Positions 35,842 through 47,081 of a stretch of 64,000 nt of DNA are shown here, one piece after another. The position numbers and the translations under genes are program-made. The stretch spans positions 13,904,664 through 13,968,663 of the forward strand of contig CAJINV010000001.1 of the NCBI GenBank assembly GCA_905178155.1. Direction: 5' to 3'. The stretch is from Amoebophrya sp. A120 (Eukaryota > Sar > Dinophyceae > Syndiniales > Amoebophryaceae). Position 1 is the stretch's first letter. Each line of letters opens with the position of its first letter. The notes beneath the pieces are model-generated. The model did no database searches. It was not told the origin of the DNA and worked only from the letters and a program-made list of their open reading frames with translations.

Positions 35842-36468
35842 AAGAAGTTGAGAACGTCGGAATACGCATGTTGTAATGGAAATTTTCTTAAGAGGCCCTG
35901 CCCTCACTTCCTCCTTTGGTCATTCTCAGCAACAGCCTGGCTTGCCGACAAAGTCAGTAAAACATTGTCAACGTGTTCAAGAACCATGTCCGCGAGATCA
36001 AAGCGGCCCCAGCTCCTCCAATACCATGTGCGCTTCCCTTTTCGCCTAAAGTGTCGTTTTATCCATGGAACGAGATCCAGTTGCCCTGTTTTACTTTAGA
36101 AAGAATGTCGACACGCACACGACCAAAAGAACGCGCTGCTGATCCACCGAGGAGAGTTAGTATAGCTAGAACCCAGTAGTTCCTTTCCATCCTCACTTTC
36201 TGTGGTCGCGCTGCCGACAACACAAAAAAGAGAAAAAACGTTCAGTTTCTGCCAGCGACAAAGATCCATGTTGTTCCTTTTTCTCTAAACAGCTGTTGAA
36301 GCTGCATGCTTTTTCCGATTTTCGTGACTCTAGCTGCCAATGTACCAGTACTATGCGGGCGGCATCCCATGAAATGCGCCGAGTCAGCTCAGGTATAGCA
36401 AAGTAAGAATCTTGATCTTCAATAGAGCGACCACGCACAAGCACGACCTCAGATTTGATAAATTCAAG
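35842..36468. other. Intergenic, upstream of RFC1
   Basis: About 630 bp with no gene seen; presumably contains the RFC1 5' region. Confidence 0.45.
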
Positions 36469-39400
36469 ATGCCGCCGAAGCAGCCTTCCTCCGGGCTGCC
36501 CCTGGAGGGCAAGACGTTTGTGTTCACGGCCGAAATGGAGTCTCTGGACCGTGAAACCGCCAAGGACAAGATCAAAACGCTGGGCGTATCAAAAGGGAAA
36601 ATCCCCCCATCCCATATCGAAAACGAAATTTGTGATGCTGTATTTCTATTTGGAAACACAAATCGACTTGTAATGCTAGAAGGCCAAGAGCCGCAGGCAC
36701 AGTTGTGGCCTCGTTTGCAGGCAATTTGTCATGCTGTTTCCCATTTCCAGCTGCTTCCTGTCATGCTGAAGATGCAAGACTTCCCCACGCCACCCGGCAC
36801 TACAGTGCGCATCTTTTCCCTTCTAGCATGACAAAGCTGATTTGTGACTGCAAATCTGCATCACAGATTTTGGCTCAAGACCGCGGCCTTTTTTTTTCAA
36901 CCTTTCATTTCTTGGATTTTTTCAGCCAAACAAAAAAGCAGGTCGCAACAGGGAGAGGGATCATGACTAGCCACGTAGATGTCGTTGAACATCCGGCAGG
37001 AAAATCCCTACCCCTGCAAGCTCGGGCGACGTGGTAAGGCAGACGGGAACGCCCAATAAACCTTCACTAGATCGCATGCAAACAGGCCTCGGCACCTGTT
37101 TGCATATCGGTCGACGTGAGCACCGCGGCAGCATTAAGGTCAAAATGAAAAATAGGAATGAGATTCATCGTAAGTTTAGTAAACAAACTGCCGCCATGTA
37201 AAAAAAAAAAATCTGCATCACAGATTTCCGTATTGATATGGGGAGGGGGGATTTTTCTTCTTGATAGGGCGGCAAGGCCACGGATTCCGTCAGCGGCAAG
37301 ACCTCGTACCTGGTTGCCGGCTCCCGCCTGGAGGGCGCGGGCGCCCCGGGCACCGTGGAAGAGACTTCCAAGTACCGCAAGGCGGAGAGTTTAATTGCGG
37401 AGGGCAAACCCCTGATCATTCTGCGCGAGCAAGAGTTCTTGCAGCTCCTCGAGGCGGCCGAGCAGAAAGCCGCCGGTACTTCTGCAACTGGTGGTGCCGC
37501 GGCCGGGCGAGGACAACAACTCCCTTCGCCGATGCAGCAGGGCGGGTCATCTGCCTCTTCCGGTGCAGCGGCTGCCCGCAGTGCAGCTGGACCTGCGGTC
37601 GTGCCCGCGAGTATGACTACGAAGCCGAATGAACACATTCCCTGGGTCCTGAAGTACGCCCCGAAGTCGGTGGACGACCTGCAGGGCCACCAAACGCAGG
37701 TGAAAAAGTTGCGCGAGTGGCTTCGAGACTGGGACGACGTCGTGCTGCGCGGGAACAAAAAACCGGCGGGCAACTTCCGCGGACAGGTCGAAAACGTGAA
37801 TGCCCGGGGCGCACTCATCACCGGGCCGCCGGGGATCGGAAAAACCACCGCCGTGAAGATTGTGTGCGAGGAGTTCAAGGACACGCACGTGGCGCAGTGG
37901 TACAACGCCTCAGACTCCCGGGGTAAGAAAGCGATCGACCAGCTGGCCATGGGGCTCGCACAAGTGGCGGGGGTGGACTGGACCGCCGGGGCTACGCTGA
38001 AGGAACAGAAAGTGACGAAACGGACAATCATCGTGATGGATGAAGCAGATGGTAAGTGCTTCTAAGCAAAATAAGCCTGCAAGAAGCCATGTTGTCGGGC
38101 GTTACTATTGGTAAAGTAAGTGCTTGTAGTTGTCTGCTTTTTCTTTCGGAGTAGTACCATACCAAGATGGTGCTTTGTTTCTCCAGTACTCGTACTGACT
38201 TCTGTTCTCACTGTCACTTTTAGGTATGGGCGCTGGCGACCGCATGGGTACGTCGGCGCTAGCAAAGCTGATTCAAACCACGTCAAACCCGGTGATTTGC
38301 ATTGCCAACGATGGCAGCAAGGAGCAGAAGATGCGGACCCTGGCGAGCAAGTGCTACGACCTGAAGTTTTTCCGGCCCATCAAAACGCAGATTGCGAAGC
38401 GCGTCGCGTTCATCTGCGCACAGGAGGGCATTCGCGCGGAGCCCAACGCGCTGGAGGCCCTGGCGGAGGCCACGGGGAATGACCTGCGCCAAGTGATCAC
38501 GCAGTGCCAGGCGCTGGCCGCGCGCGGCACGCAAACCATCGACGCTGGGGCCTTGACGTTTGCGAACGTGAAGGACAAGGTGAAGCAAATCGAGAAGGAC
38601 ATGACCATCGACGGGTTCGGGGGCGCGAAGAAACTGCTGGACGCGCGGGAGCACAAAAAGATGAACTTCCACGAGCAGATTATTACAGTGAAAAGTACCC
38701 CCCACCCCTGAAAATTCAAAAATTTGTGATGCGAAGTTTCCAAATGAAAGCTTTTTGTCATGCATGAAAGAAGTATGAATCTTTCTGATGCAGAGTCTAG
38801 GCGTGTATCGCATCGCTTGCATGACAAGCGCCGCTCTTGCTGGAGTCTTTTGCAATGCAAATTTTTGCTATTCACGATTGGACACCTGTGATGCTGATAG
38901 ATGCAAGAGAGCGAATGTTTCATTTGGAAAGGTTTGCGAATACAAATGCTCCGGGGTGGGGGCATTTTTCATTGTAATACAGATGGACGCCTACTTCGCG
39001 GACTACGACCTGGTGCCGTTGCTGGTGCAGGAAAACTACATCAAGTACTACGAGCAGGCCAACGGCAAAAGCGTGTCCGACGTGGCGTTCGCCGCGGACC
39101 TGATTGCGCAGGGCGACTACTGCAGCAAGGTGCTCCGCAAGGAGAACGCTTGGTCGTTGCTCCCGGACGTGGGCCTGTGCGGCAGTGTGTACCCCACCGC
39201 GAAAGTGTCTGGGTTCCGCAACTTCCCAGACTTCCCGCAGTGGCTCGGGAAGAACTCGAGCGCGAACAAATCGAAACGAGTGGTGAAGGACTTGAGTGAG
39301 GCGGTGTGGAAAAAGAGCGGCATGAACCCGGACCAAATGATCCAGACCGGCTTTGCCGAGCTGCTGTACACGAAAATCATCGGATTTTTGAAAAAGGGCG

Positions 39401-39987
39401 ACATCCCCCGGGCCGCCGCGCAGCTGGACAAGCTGGGGCTCACCCGCGACCACCTGGCGGCGCAGCTTAGCGAATGCCGCGCGCCATTTGACTTGCGCGA
39501 TGAATACAAGTTGTTGGATACCGACGTCAAGAAGAAGCTCGGCCTGGAGCTGAAGAAGCCTGAGTACTAGTTCTGCACGTTTGTCTTTGAGTAGTTTCGT
39601 CAAAGAACAATGCTGAGTGTAGTATGAGTATATGACCACACTACTTATGTATCTGATTGTCTCTGATGTGCTAAGTGCCGGCCGACACTACAATTTTTGA
39701 AAATGTTGGTTCTTTCATGAATCTCGCACCCTGAAACTGCACCCAGGTACACGAACCAGCCGCTTGGCGGTGGAGCAGTGTTGAAGAGACCACGGAAGGA
39801 GAAGAAGGAGAAGGCAGCCCAGAACGACGATGGTCAGGAGCACGACGAGGAGTCAGAATCGGAGGAAGAAAGCGAAGTCGACGACGCCGCAAAACTCGAC
39901 GAAGCACTGAAAGCCGCAAAAGCAAAACCGAAGGGCAAGGCCAAAGCAAAGGGGAAGGCTGCGGCCAAGAAGAAAACAAAAACATGA
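36469..39987 (+). CDS. RFC1: Replication factor C large subunit (RFC1)
   Basis: Exons 36469-36586, 37272-38051, 38224-38680, 38985-39563 and 39747-39987 total 2175 nt, exactly 724 aa plus stop. Order: a BRCT domain (residues ~8-95; GLPLEGKTFVFTAEME, then GKTSYLVAGSRLEG); the clamp-loader AAA+ module with PWVLKYAPKSVDDLQGH, Walker A GPPGIGKT (~223-230) and Walker B IIVMDEADG (~289-297); the RFC1 motif KCYDLKFFRP; the RFC1 C-terminal region (VPLLVQENYI); and an acidic-then-Lys-rich tail. It loads PCNA onto primer-template DNA within the RFC pentamer. It is shorter than yeast or human RFC1, mainly at the N-terminus. Two introns (38052-38223, 39564-39746) are GT-AG; two others (36587-37266, 38681-38979) are introners. 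Confidence 0.95.
36587..37266 (+). mobile_element. Introner in RFC1 (680 bp), TSD GGGCG
   Basis: Left end TATCAAAAGGGAAAATCCCC; right end is the inverted counterpart, ...GGGGATTTTTCTTCTTGATA. Inverted similarity extends ~60 bp to a TTTGTGATGC / GCATCACAGA motif. The 5-bp duplication GGGCG lies at 36582-36586 and 37267-37271. Excision plus one GGGCG joins the two halves of the BRCT domain in frame. An internal partial copy of the right end (CTGCATCACAGATTT at 36856-36870) suggests a nested or composite insertion and may explain the length. Confidence 0.92.
38681..38979 (+). mobile_element. Introner in RFC1 (299 bp), TSD CAGAT
   Basis: Starts TATTACAGTGAAAAGTACCC and ends with the inverted GGGTGGGGGCATTTTTCATTGTAATA. 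CAGAT occurs at 38676-38680 and 38980-38984. Removal of element plus one CAGAT gives CAC GAG CAG ATG GAC, continuing the RFC1 C-terminal region. The interior has TGTCATGCATGA and TTGCATGACA motifs. Confidence 0.92.
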
Positions 39988-41854
39988 ACTTGACTCTGAA
40001 TATAAGGAGACCAGATGAACATCAATGAGCAACAAAAAAGAAAATCTCCACACCAGCACAATGTCAATGATCTGTTGTTGTTGAAATCCGATGATTGATG
40101 TGAGAACAACAACGAAAACTACCATGGATTCACAGAATGAGACACCTCACCAGGATACGAGCCGAATGATTTGCGACAGAGCATTGGTGTCATCAATGCA
40201 ATGACAATCATGGGAACGACCATCCAAATCGAAATCTTTTCTATTCAAAAATCTTCTCAACAATAAATCTAAAAACGAAAATTTGATTCAATGAGGAAGT
40301 GCATATCTATTCGTAACATCTATCCCTCCTGTAAAAATGTTATTGGTGTGTATTCATCGAATTTCGGATTTATGTCGTGGAATCTTTCAAAATTCGAATT
40401 CCCATATTCAATGTGATTTTGGTTTTTTCGAAATCTGTTAAATATGATCTATGTCATATCTTCATCGATCTCATCTCCATGATTATCAAGATAGAAGAAA
40501 AAAAAAATCCATCGATCTATCTATGTCTATGTCTGGAGATATCTGATAGATATCAGATAATCAAGATCTTCGATCTGATATATTATATGTTTTTTTTTCT
40601 TCTTCTGGAAATTTTTGAAGCCCCGGAGTGTATTATTATAAATTCTGGAAATTTTTCGAAAATTTCCAAAAAAATTTGTCCGATGTGTATTCTGCAAGGC
40701 ATGTCCGACCGGATTCCATGTTTTTGTTTCCTGTTCTCCATGATTCGGAAACTTATGAAATTTGCAAAAATGCAAAAAAATGTCTATGTCTGGAGATATC
40801 TGATAGATATCAGATAATCAAGATCTTCGATCAGATATATTATATGTTTTTTTTTCTTCTTCTGGAAATTTTTGAAGCCCCGGAGTGTATTATTATAAAT
40901 TCTGGAAATTTTTCGAAAATTTCCAAAAAAATTTGTCCGATGTGTATTCTGCAAGGCATGTCCGACCGGATTCCATGTTTTTGTTTCCTGTTCTCCATGA
41001 TTCGGAAACTTATGAAATTTCGAAAATGCAAAAAAATTTTTTGGGAAATTTTCTGAAAAATTTGCAACATGACCTGACCCCAATTCTGCGAGAATTTTTC
41101 CAATTGAAAAAATTCGAAAATGAGTTGATCAATTTTCCAATGATCTGACCCCAATTTGAAAAAATTTAAAAAGAATTTTCTGGAAATTTTGCAAAATTCC
41201 TTTTAAAGATTTACACAAATTATTTTTCCGATTTTTTCGGAATTTATTTCTTCTAAAAAAATGCCCAGAATCAAATCGCGAAAAAAATTTCAAAAAAATT
41301 GACGTTCAGGCATTAATCCAGATCCTCGATCCTGAGCTTCAAAAATATAAAATTCACAAAAATTTTGGAATGGAAAATTTTATGAATTTCAGAATTATGA
41401 TGAATATTCATCCAAATTGTGTCATGGAATCTTGCGAATTCAGGATGATAATAATTTTTCTTCTTTCATGATAGGATCCATGATTTTTTTTTCGACAAAT
41501 TCGAAAGACACATGAGAAAACATCCAAAAAATTTCAAGAATAATTAACATGAGTTTTGATATATTCATCGATCTCTTCTTCGGATTTCTCCTAATTCTTC
41601 GGATTTCTCCTAATTCTTCGGATTTCTCCTAATTCTTCGGCTTTCTCCTAATTCTTCGGATTTCTCCTAATTCTTCGGATTTCTCCTAATTCTTGGATGA
41701 ATTTTTCATGAATGGCTCATCGAAGTCAATGGGTTCTTAATATGTTCTTAATATGGGAATTCTGTCTTAAAACAATGAGCGAACTATACAATAGGAAGAT
41801 AAACAATAGATCATCTTCATCATCATCCTCCTCCTCAGATCACATCATCCCAAT
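39988..41854. repeat. AT-rich region with 257-bp and 18-bp tandem repeats
   Basis: From ~40200 the sequence becomes very AT-rich with short palindromes such as GGAAATTTTTCGAAAATTTCC. A 257-bp unit beginning TGTCTATGTCTGGAGATATC is present at 40524 and again at 40781, nearly identical to ~41030. From ~41570 to 41696 an 18-bp unit (CTAATTCTTCGGATTTCT) is repeated about six times with one variant. The predicted short frames here are repeat artefacts. I see no gene between RFC1 and the retroelement. Confidence 0.85.
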
Positions 41855-41998
41855 TTTATCGTCGTGGAGAAAATTCGTAGAACTCATATTTTGCCCGTCA
41901 CCCGACGATCCGTGAAGCCAGGCAGAGCGGATCCATCAAGAACACACACTAACGCTCGCTCTAGGACGAACGAACGCTTCGCGCGAACGTGCTCGAGA
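41855..41998 (-). repeat. Split direct repeat A1 (element 3' end)
   Basis: Matches A2 at 42314-42457 over ~144 bp with two differences seen (GACGAACGAACGCTT versus GACGAGCGAACGCCT). Begins at the host TTT and the element sequence ATCGTCGTGGAG. Confidence 0.92.
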
Positions 41999-42170
41999 CG
42001 GAAGCCCCGCCCGGCTTCAGAGAAACGCCTGGCTAGTCGAAGAAAAGGAGGAGACTCTCCTCAGACTCAGACACTCTCTCGAAACCCAAGAAGTGCCAGC
42101 AAGAAACGCGCGCTGGCTCCGGTGAGAACAACGTCCCTAAATGACTTCCTCTAGGGCGAGGAGGGCGGGA

Positions 42171-42316
42171 GAAAAGAGAAAATGGACTCGCGTTTATACG
42201 GTATGCGCGACCCACCGCGCTCAGAACAGCGTAGACTCAGACTCCCTCACACTCATTTTCTTCGACTCAAAACTGACGCTAGCGAAATTCTCCGAATTTC
42301 TCGAAGCATAAAATTT
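42171..42316 (-). repeat. Split direct repeat B2 (internal copy)
   Basis: Matches B1 at 52145-52290 over 146 bp with about four transitions. It directly abuts A2, sharing TTT at 42314-42316. Confidence 0.92.
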
Positions 42317-42457
42317 ATCGTCGTGGAGAAAATTCGTAGAACTCATATTTTGCCCGTCACCCGACGATCCGTGAAGCCAGGCAGAGCGGATCCATCAAGA
42401 ACACACACTAACGCTCGCTCTAGGACGAGCGAACGCCTCGCGCGAACGTGCTCGAGA
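42314..42457 (-). repeat. Split direct repeat A2 (internal copy)
   Basis: Second copy of A1, fused to B2. The macro-domain frame ends inside it. Confidence 0.92.
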
Positions 42458-43352
42458 AAAGGCATTGTGGGCATTTTGGGCTATGAGTATGCAAAACTTG
42501 TTTTTGACAGCTGCGTCATAAAAAACGACTTTTATGTTGTGACTTGTGCGTTTGCTGTAGAACCTGTCTAGAACGATCGCGTAGTCTTGCATTTTTCCGG
42601 CATTTCTGCCACATCCTATTCTCAGAGGGATGGCGATTGATTTGACGCCGTTGTTGATGCTGTGAATTGCTATTTTGTACATGGAGTCATTGAAAGCATC
42701 TAGCCTGCTTTGAGCAGTGTCAAAAGGGTGTACATGTGACGGCGGGCCTGGTGCCCACATGGCGTAAATGTTTACAACTGGGTGAAAAATGGAAAAAGAT
42801 CGAAACGGTTTTTTCTCTGCTGGAAGCATGTATGTGTTTGCATGAGGATATTTTTTGAAGAGCACTTCGGCCACTCCTTTCGGTGTGACCGAGATGCAGT
42901 TGCAAATGTGAAGAGTTAGCTGCTCTTTAGCTTCTGATATGCATTTGAAGACTGTGTTGAATGGCAAACTGACTGCTCTGCAGAAAACTGCGCTGCTTAG
43001 CAGCTTCTCGCACTGCGGCGAGATCAACCGCAACTCAGCCACACACTTCGTCGCACCACTTGTCTATCGGTACAGAAAGAAGTACTTCGTAGCTGTCTTG
43101 TGCTGCTATTTGTCCCCCGTGTCTGGTGGTTGCGAAGATGTGAGAACCCTTCTTGTGCTTGATCTTCGCTCTGAAGAAAGAGGCGGCTTTCTGTGCGAAT
43201 CTTCCTCCCGCGTCTGGGATGAATAGCGCTAGCCGTGGTCGGTTTGCGATGGGGACGTTCTTGATCACTTTTTCCAGGAACTTTGGGAGCACCGTGGTCA
43301 GATGAATGACGAAACCGCGCCAGCTTTTGGATTTCTTCGGTTTTTCTTTCAA
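42395..43352 (-). CDS. Macro-domain protein carried by the retroelement (frameshifted)
   Basis: Two minus-strand frames (43352-43035 and 43042-42395) overlap by a few bases and read like one protein broken by a frameshift near 43040. The second contains a macro domain (ADP-ribose/Appr-1''-P-binding fold): the ligand loop HICNCISVTPKGVAEVLFKK, then PVVNIYAMWAPGP, and the second loop SIAIPLRIGCGRNAGKMQDY. Macro domains bind or hydrolyse ADP-ribose conjugates. The first frame (RPRLALFIPDAGGRFAQKAA...) is unrecognised. No ATG starts the first frame; a GC-rich segment abuts its 5' side, so the 5' end may be lost. It lies between RT-RNase H and the internal repeat, hence inside the element. Confidence 0.7.
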
Positions 43353-43364
43353 AAAAAAACTCTT

Positions 43365-44765
43365 CCCCCCCGGGGCCCCAAAAGCGTTCGGCGCCCGCTA
43401 GATGAAAGCGTGGCCCCAAGCCGTCGCGCGGAAATTCGGCCCGGCAAAAACAGCCGCCCAAGCCAACGCGTGCCGGGATCATGTCGCCACGCCGGCCGGC
43501 TCTTCAAAACAGGGAGCCGCCCGGGGCTTGGCCGTGGTACGCCGTAGTCAGATGGCTGGTCGCAAGGCCGGGCGCACCGGGGGGCTTTGGTTGCTCCGGC
43601 AAAAGAAGCCGGGGGACTGGAGAGGGCACGGGGCCACCCTCACGAAGGCCCGCGGGCGCCCGGTGCGTGTGTATTTAGCCCTTTGCTGCCTCGTTGCTGG
43701 CGGCGGCCTCTCAATTTAAGTGGGGCCGGCCGGAGAATGCAGGCCGTGTTGCCCTAGAAATGGCGCAGCGGCAGAAGAGCCAGCAAGGCCAGGCGCGAAA
43801 CAGGAAGGGCCCTCGGGATGGCGCCTGTACGCCGGGCCCCTTGTGTGCCCTAACCAAAACACCCGCGCTGGGCGATTCGGCGGGGGCCGTTTTCTGGGCG
43901 ATCATTTTGTCCCAATTTTCTCCAGATTTTCTCCCGACGTCCGGAACCTCTTGTCCGGGACCTCGGGAAGAACCGGAGAAAATTAGGAAAAATCTTGCGA
44001 ATTATTTTCTTCAGATTTTCTCATTATTTTCTCAAACGCACCTCCATCATTTTGTCCGTTCCACGACCTGACGACCACGGTTATAGCGACCTCGTCATTT
44101 TGTCGGCTGGACAAAATGATGAGAAAATGATGTGAAAATAATGAGGAAATCTGGAGAAGGTGATGACCATAAGTTTTCGCGCGACCTTCCTTCGGAAGGA
44201 CGGCGAAAACTGGGGCCCCGGGATACAGAAAGGGGGCCGGGGATATTGGGCGCGAAATGGGCCCGGGACGTGGCGAAGGCGCCGCGCCGGTCCCTGCCTT
44301 CGGGAGGGCGCCCCGCTGATGGCGGGTCACAACCCCCGGCCGAGCATGGATCCTGTGCTCTATGTCTCCTCCCGGCTTCCTTGGGGGCCCCGTGCCTGGA
44401 ATGGAACGGGCGCCCGCGCTTCACGCGCCCTACCAAGCTTGGCCGTGCCCTCTTCCCCCTCCGGCGTGGCCCATACAAGGACGCATGCCTACCGTTCCCC
44501 CTGCTTCGCTTCGGCGCTCGGCCCCGGTTGGCCAGTTTGCGCCAGGCCCCCAGGCAGGGTGGGCGCCTGCGCGGCCTGGACCAACCGCGCCCGCGCCCCA
44601 CTTCCCCTCCGGCAGGGTCCCCGGAATGCCACAGCCCAGCGTGGCATCCGGGCCCCCAAGAGCACCAGCGCAATCGCAAGCGGCCCCACAGGGGCGACGC
44701 CGCTTCTTTGTGGGGCCGCACACGCCAGGCCCTGGGCAATTCTGCTCGTTGGGCGCGACCTCAGT
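43365..44765. other. GC-rich insert inside the retroelement, with AT-rich fold-back core
   Basis: Base composition jumps abruptly to very GC-rich (CCGGGGCCCC, long G/C runs) and back, unlike the rest of the element. Many overlapping long frames on both strands are a composition effect. The core at ~43890-44160 is AT-rich and partly self-complementary: TTTTCTCCAGATTTTCTC pairs with GAGGAAATCTGGAGAAGG, and TCATTTTGTCGGCTGGACAAAATGA at 44095-44119 forms a hairpin. Probably a secondary insertion; I could not fix its ends. Confidence 0.6.
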
Positions 44766-44786
44766 GCGCGGCAGTTAGGAAATTTC

Positions 44787-46871
44787 TTAAATTGAAGAAA
44801 TCCGAGAGAAAAAGGGAGCAAAATGATCATCCGTCGCGCCGGCCCCAAGGAACTGCAAAGTTGCAAAAACTAGTTCCCCCGGCGGGAGCCACCAGCTGGG
44901 CTTTTTTGCGATTTCGTCGATGTGCTCAAAAGGCTGAAAATTGACGATGTAAGAAGCTGGAAGACGTACTTCTTCTGCTGTGACTGTGCTGAGTGCTTCT
45001 GTATGCAGACCTGGGATCTTCTTTTGTATGTGGTTCCATGCTCTTGTGTTCAAAAATCTGCTGGGTTCTGGGTCCTGGTATGGCTTGATGTAGTCGTCGA
45101 ACCTGCTAAGGCAGTCGGCCACAACGTTTTCCTTGCCGTAAATTTTTGCACCTATTCCTTCTAGGTTGTTGTTGGCCATGAAAGACTTGTATCTTCTTGT
45201 CAGCGCGTTCATCTGCTCGTCGCCGTGCTTTCCTTTGTTGACAAAACGTCTGGCAGTCATGTTGTCCGTGTAGTACAAAAAAAGATGTTTTTGACCTATC
45301 TTCCCTAATTGCTTCATCTTTTCCAGCGCCAGCGCTGGCGTTGCTGATTCTTTGACGTTGATGTTGCTGTTCGCTAACCACAGCGGAAAATCTTCTGCAT
45401 AATGATGACCATCACAAGTTGCTCCCCACCTTCCGCCGGTGGCCGCGTCGCCTCTCATGATCAAGAACGCGCTCGAAGGAATTGAACGCAGGAATTGTGA
45501 TCCGTAGCTGAGAACTTCTTTGTCCCAGAGGAAGGAGCGGGAGCCGTAGAAGTGGATCTTCCTTTTCGGTTTCTTCTTGATTTCTACTATCCACCACTGC
45601 ACGTCCTGTAGCGCGGCTGCTGTCAGGTAGACCTTGGGGCTGTGACTATTGCATGTCTGCCAAAGCCGGTAGCAGTTGGACTTGTTGAGGCAGTCCTGAA
45701 GGTTTTGCAAAGGGCCGTCTAATACGACGGTGATGGAAATGAACTTGCCCACTATCATGGCGACTGTTTTTGCTGTTGACTGCAGGTTCTCTTTCGCCGA
45801 CGCTTCTGCATAGAACTGCTCCGCGTCCTTGATGTATTTTTCTCTTCTCTCTTCGTCGATCATGAAGTACATCGTCTCCGTGCATGCTTCGAACCCTAAC
45901 CAAGGGATCTGCTTCGTTGGTTCTATCTTCTTGCCGGGTTTTGTGTGCAAGCGGCAACCCATGACGGAGAACATGAAGTACGTCTTGTGGAACTCTTTCA
46001 GCGTTGATCGGTAGCATGTCGACAGAGGATGTGGCAGAATTCCTCTTACGTCATCAACGTAGTCGAGCACTATTGCTCGTAAGCCGGCTCTTTGTTGTAC
46101 TCATAGTAGTTCCTTAATGTTCAAATCGTTGTCGCCGGGGGCACTTTTGACGCCGAACGGCAGGAGCAAGTGCGTTCCTTTGGAACCGGTGAGCGGCACG
46201 TCTACGCCCAACATCCTTCTTTGAGAGGGATGTATGGGCCAGTGACTGTAGCAGTCTGCAAGGTCCAGTCCGAACACGTAAGCTCCTGGTGATAGATGTG
46301 GGAAGAGGTGCCGCCATCCCTTGTAGTCCACTGGCGTTCCGTATATGCTTTGACTCAGAGCAATTTTTGGACAGCTCCAATCCGTCACTAGCCTCATCTT
46401 GTTCCTCTGTCGTAGTATTGTTCCTGGCGCGATGCAAAGGTCTTTTGGAGTTGATGAGTCGTAGATGTACACTCTGCTGCTTGCTGCGAATCTCCAAATT
46501 TCGTCGGAAAAGTGGTCGGCGTACAAGTCTGCTCCTGAGTAGTTCTTTACTTGTACTGGGGAGAAGGTGGCGTCTGTTATGCTGAAAAGCTGACCTCCGA
46601 ATAGCCTTCTCATCACTTCTGGCTTGACGCCGTATCTCGCCATCTGGAAAGGGCAAAGACTGAGCCCTTGGCGCGTCGTGATGTCTTCTTTGTCTCTCCA
46701 TTCGTCGGAGGGGCCTTTCTGGCTGCGCAGGAATTCAAGTGCAGACTGTCTGCAAAGCGGAAGACCCATGCTGCTGCATTCTTCGAAGCTCCATTCTGGG
46801 TCCGGCTGCAGTTCTAAATCTACTTCTGTCTCGCTCGCCTGTGGCGGGAACTCTGGCCACCAGTCCGCCAT
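44787..46871 (-). pseudogene. Reverse transcriptase-RNase H, one in-frame stop
   Basis: Starts at ATG 46871. RT blocks: LVTDWSCPKIALS, the catalytic-Asp block VFGLDLADCYSHWPIHP, and LLPFGVKSAPGDN. The frame then meets TGA at 46101-46103, continues in the same phase and reaches the RT active site IVLDYVDDVRG (YVDD). RNase H follows with MRGDAATGGRWGA, LYYTDNMTARRF and VVADCLSRFDD, so acidic catalytic positions are present. Without the TGA the product would be ~694 residues. A single in-frame stop between two RT blocks means this copy is dead or relies on read-through. The last ~25 residues before the stop at 44787 border the GC-rich insert and may not be native. Confidence 0.88.
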
Positions 46872-47081
46872 CTCTCTAAATGCCTATTCCCGACGGTAGC
46901 GACGGCTACGTTAGCATTGATATAATAGGAAAAGTCTCTCTGACTACTACTTTGCTCTTGCGAATCTCTCTTACTAGCTCTCTGCGCGAGCTGACTTCTG
47001 AATGCGACTTTCGACTCGAGCCGACTTTTCTGCTAGAACACAGCTCCGCTTGCGTCCGAGAAATTCTTCCGGTGATAAATA
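46872..47081. other. Spacer between YR and RT genes
   Basis: Short AT-balanced gap of ~210 bp on the retroelement, with no gene seen. Confidence 0.5.

Noticed and set aside
36867-36879. ATTTTGGCTCAAG, identical to the 3' part of the dinoflagellate spliced leader
   Set aside because: The first bases belong to the introner end motif (CACAGATTT), so only about nine bases are unexplained, and the rest of the leader is absent; chance is likely.
40377-41148. Frames in the AT-rich repeat region
   Set aside because: The same peptide recurs because of the 257-bp duplication; low-complexity Lys/Phe/Ile content and no domain.
44132-44944. Long + strand frame (270 codons) in the GC-rich block
   Set aside because: Several long frames overlap on both strands with Pro/Arg/Gly/Ala-rich products, as expected from composition alone, and no motif is visible.
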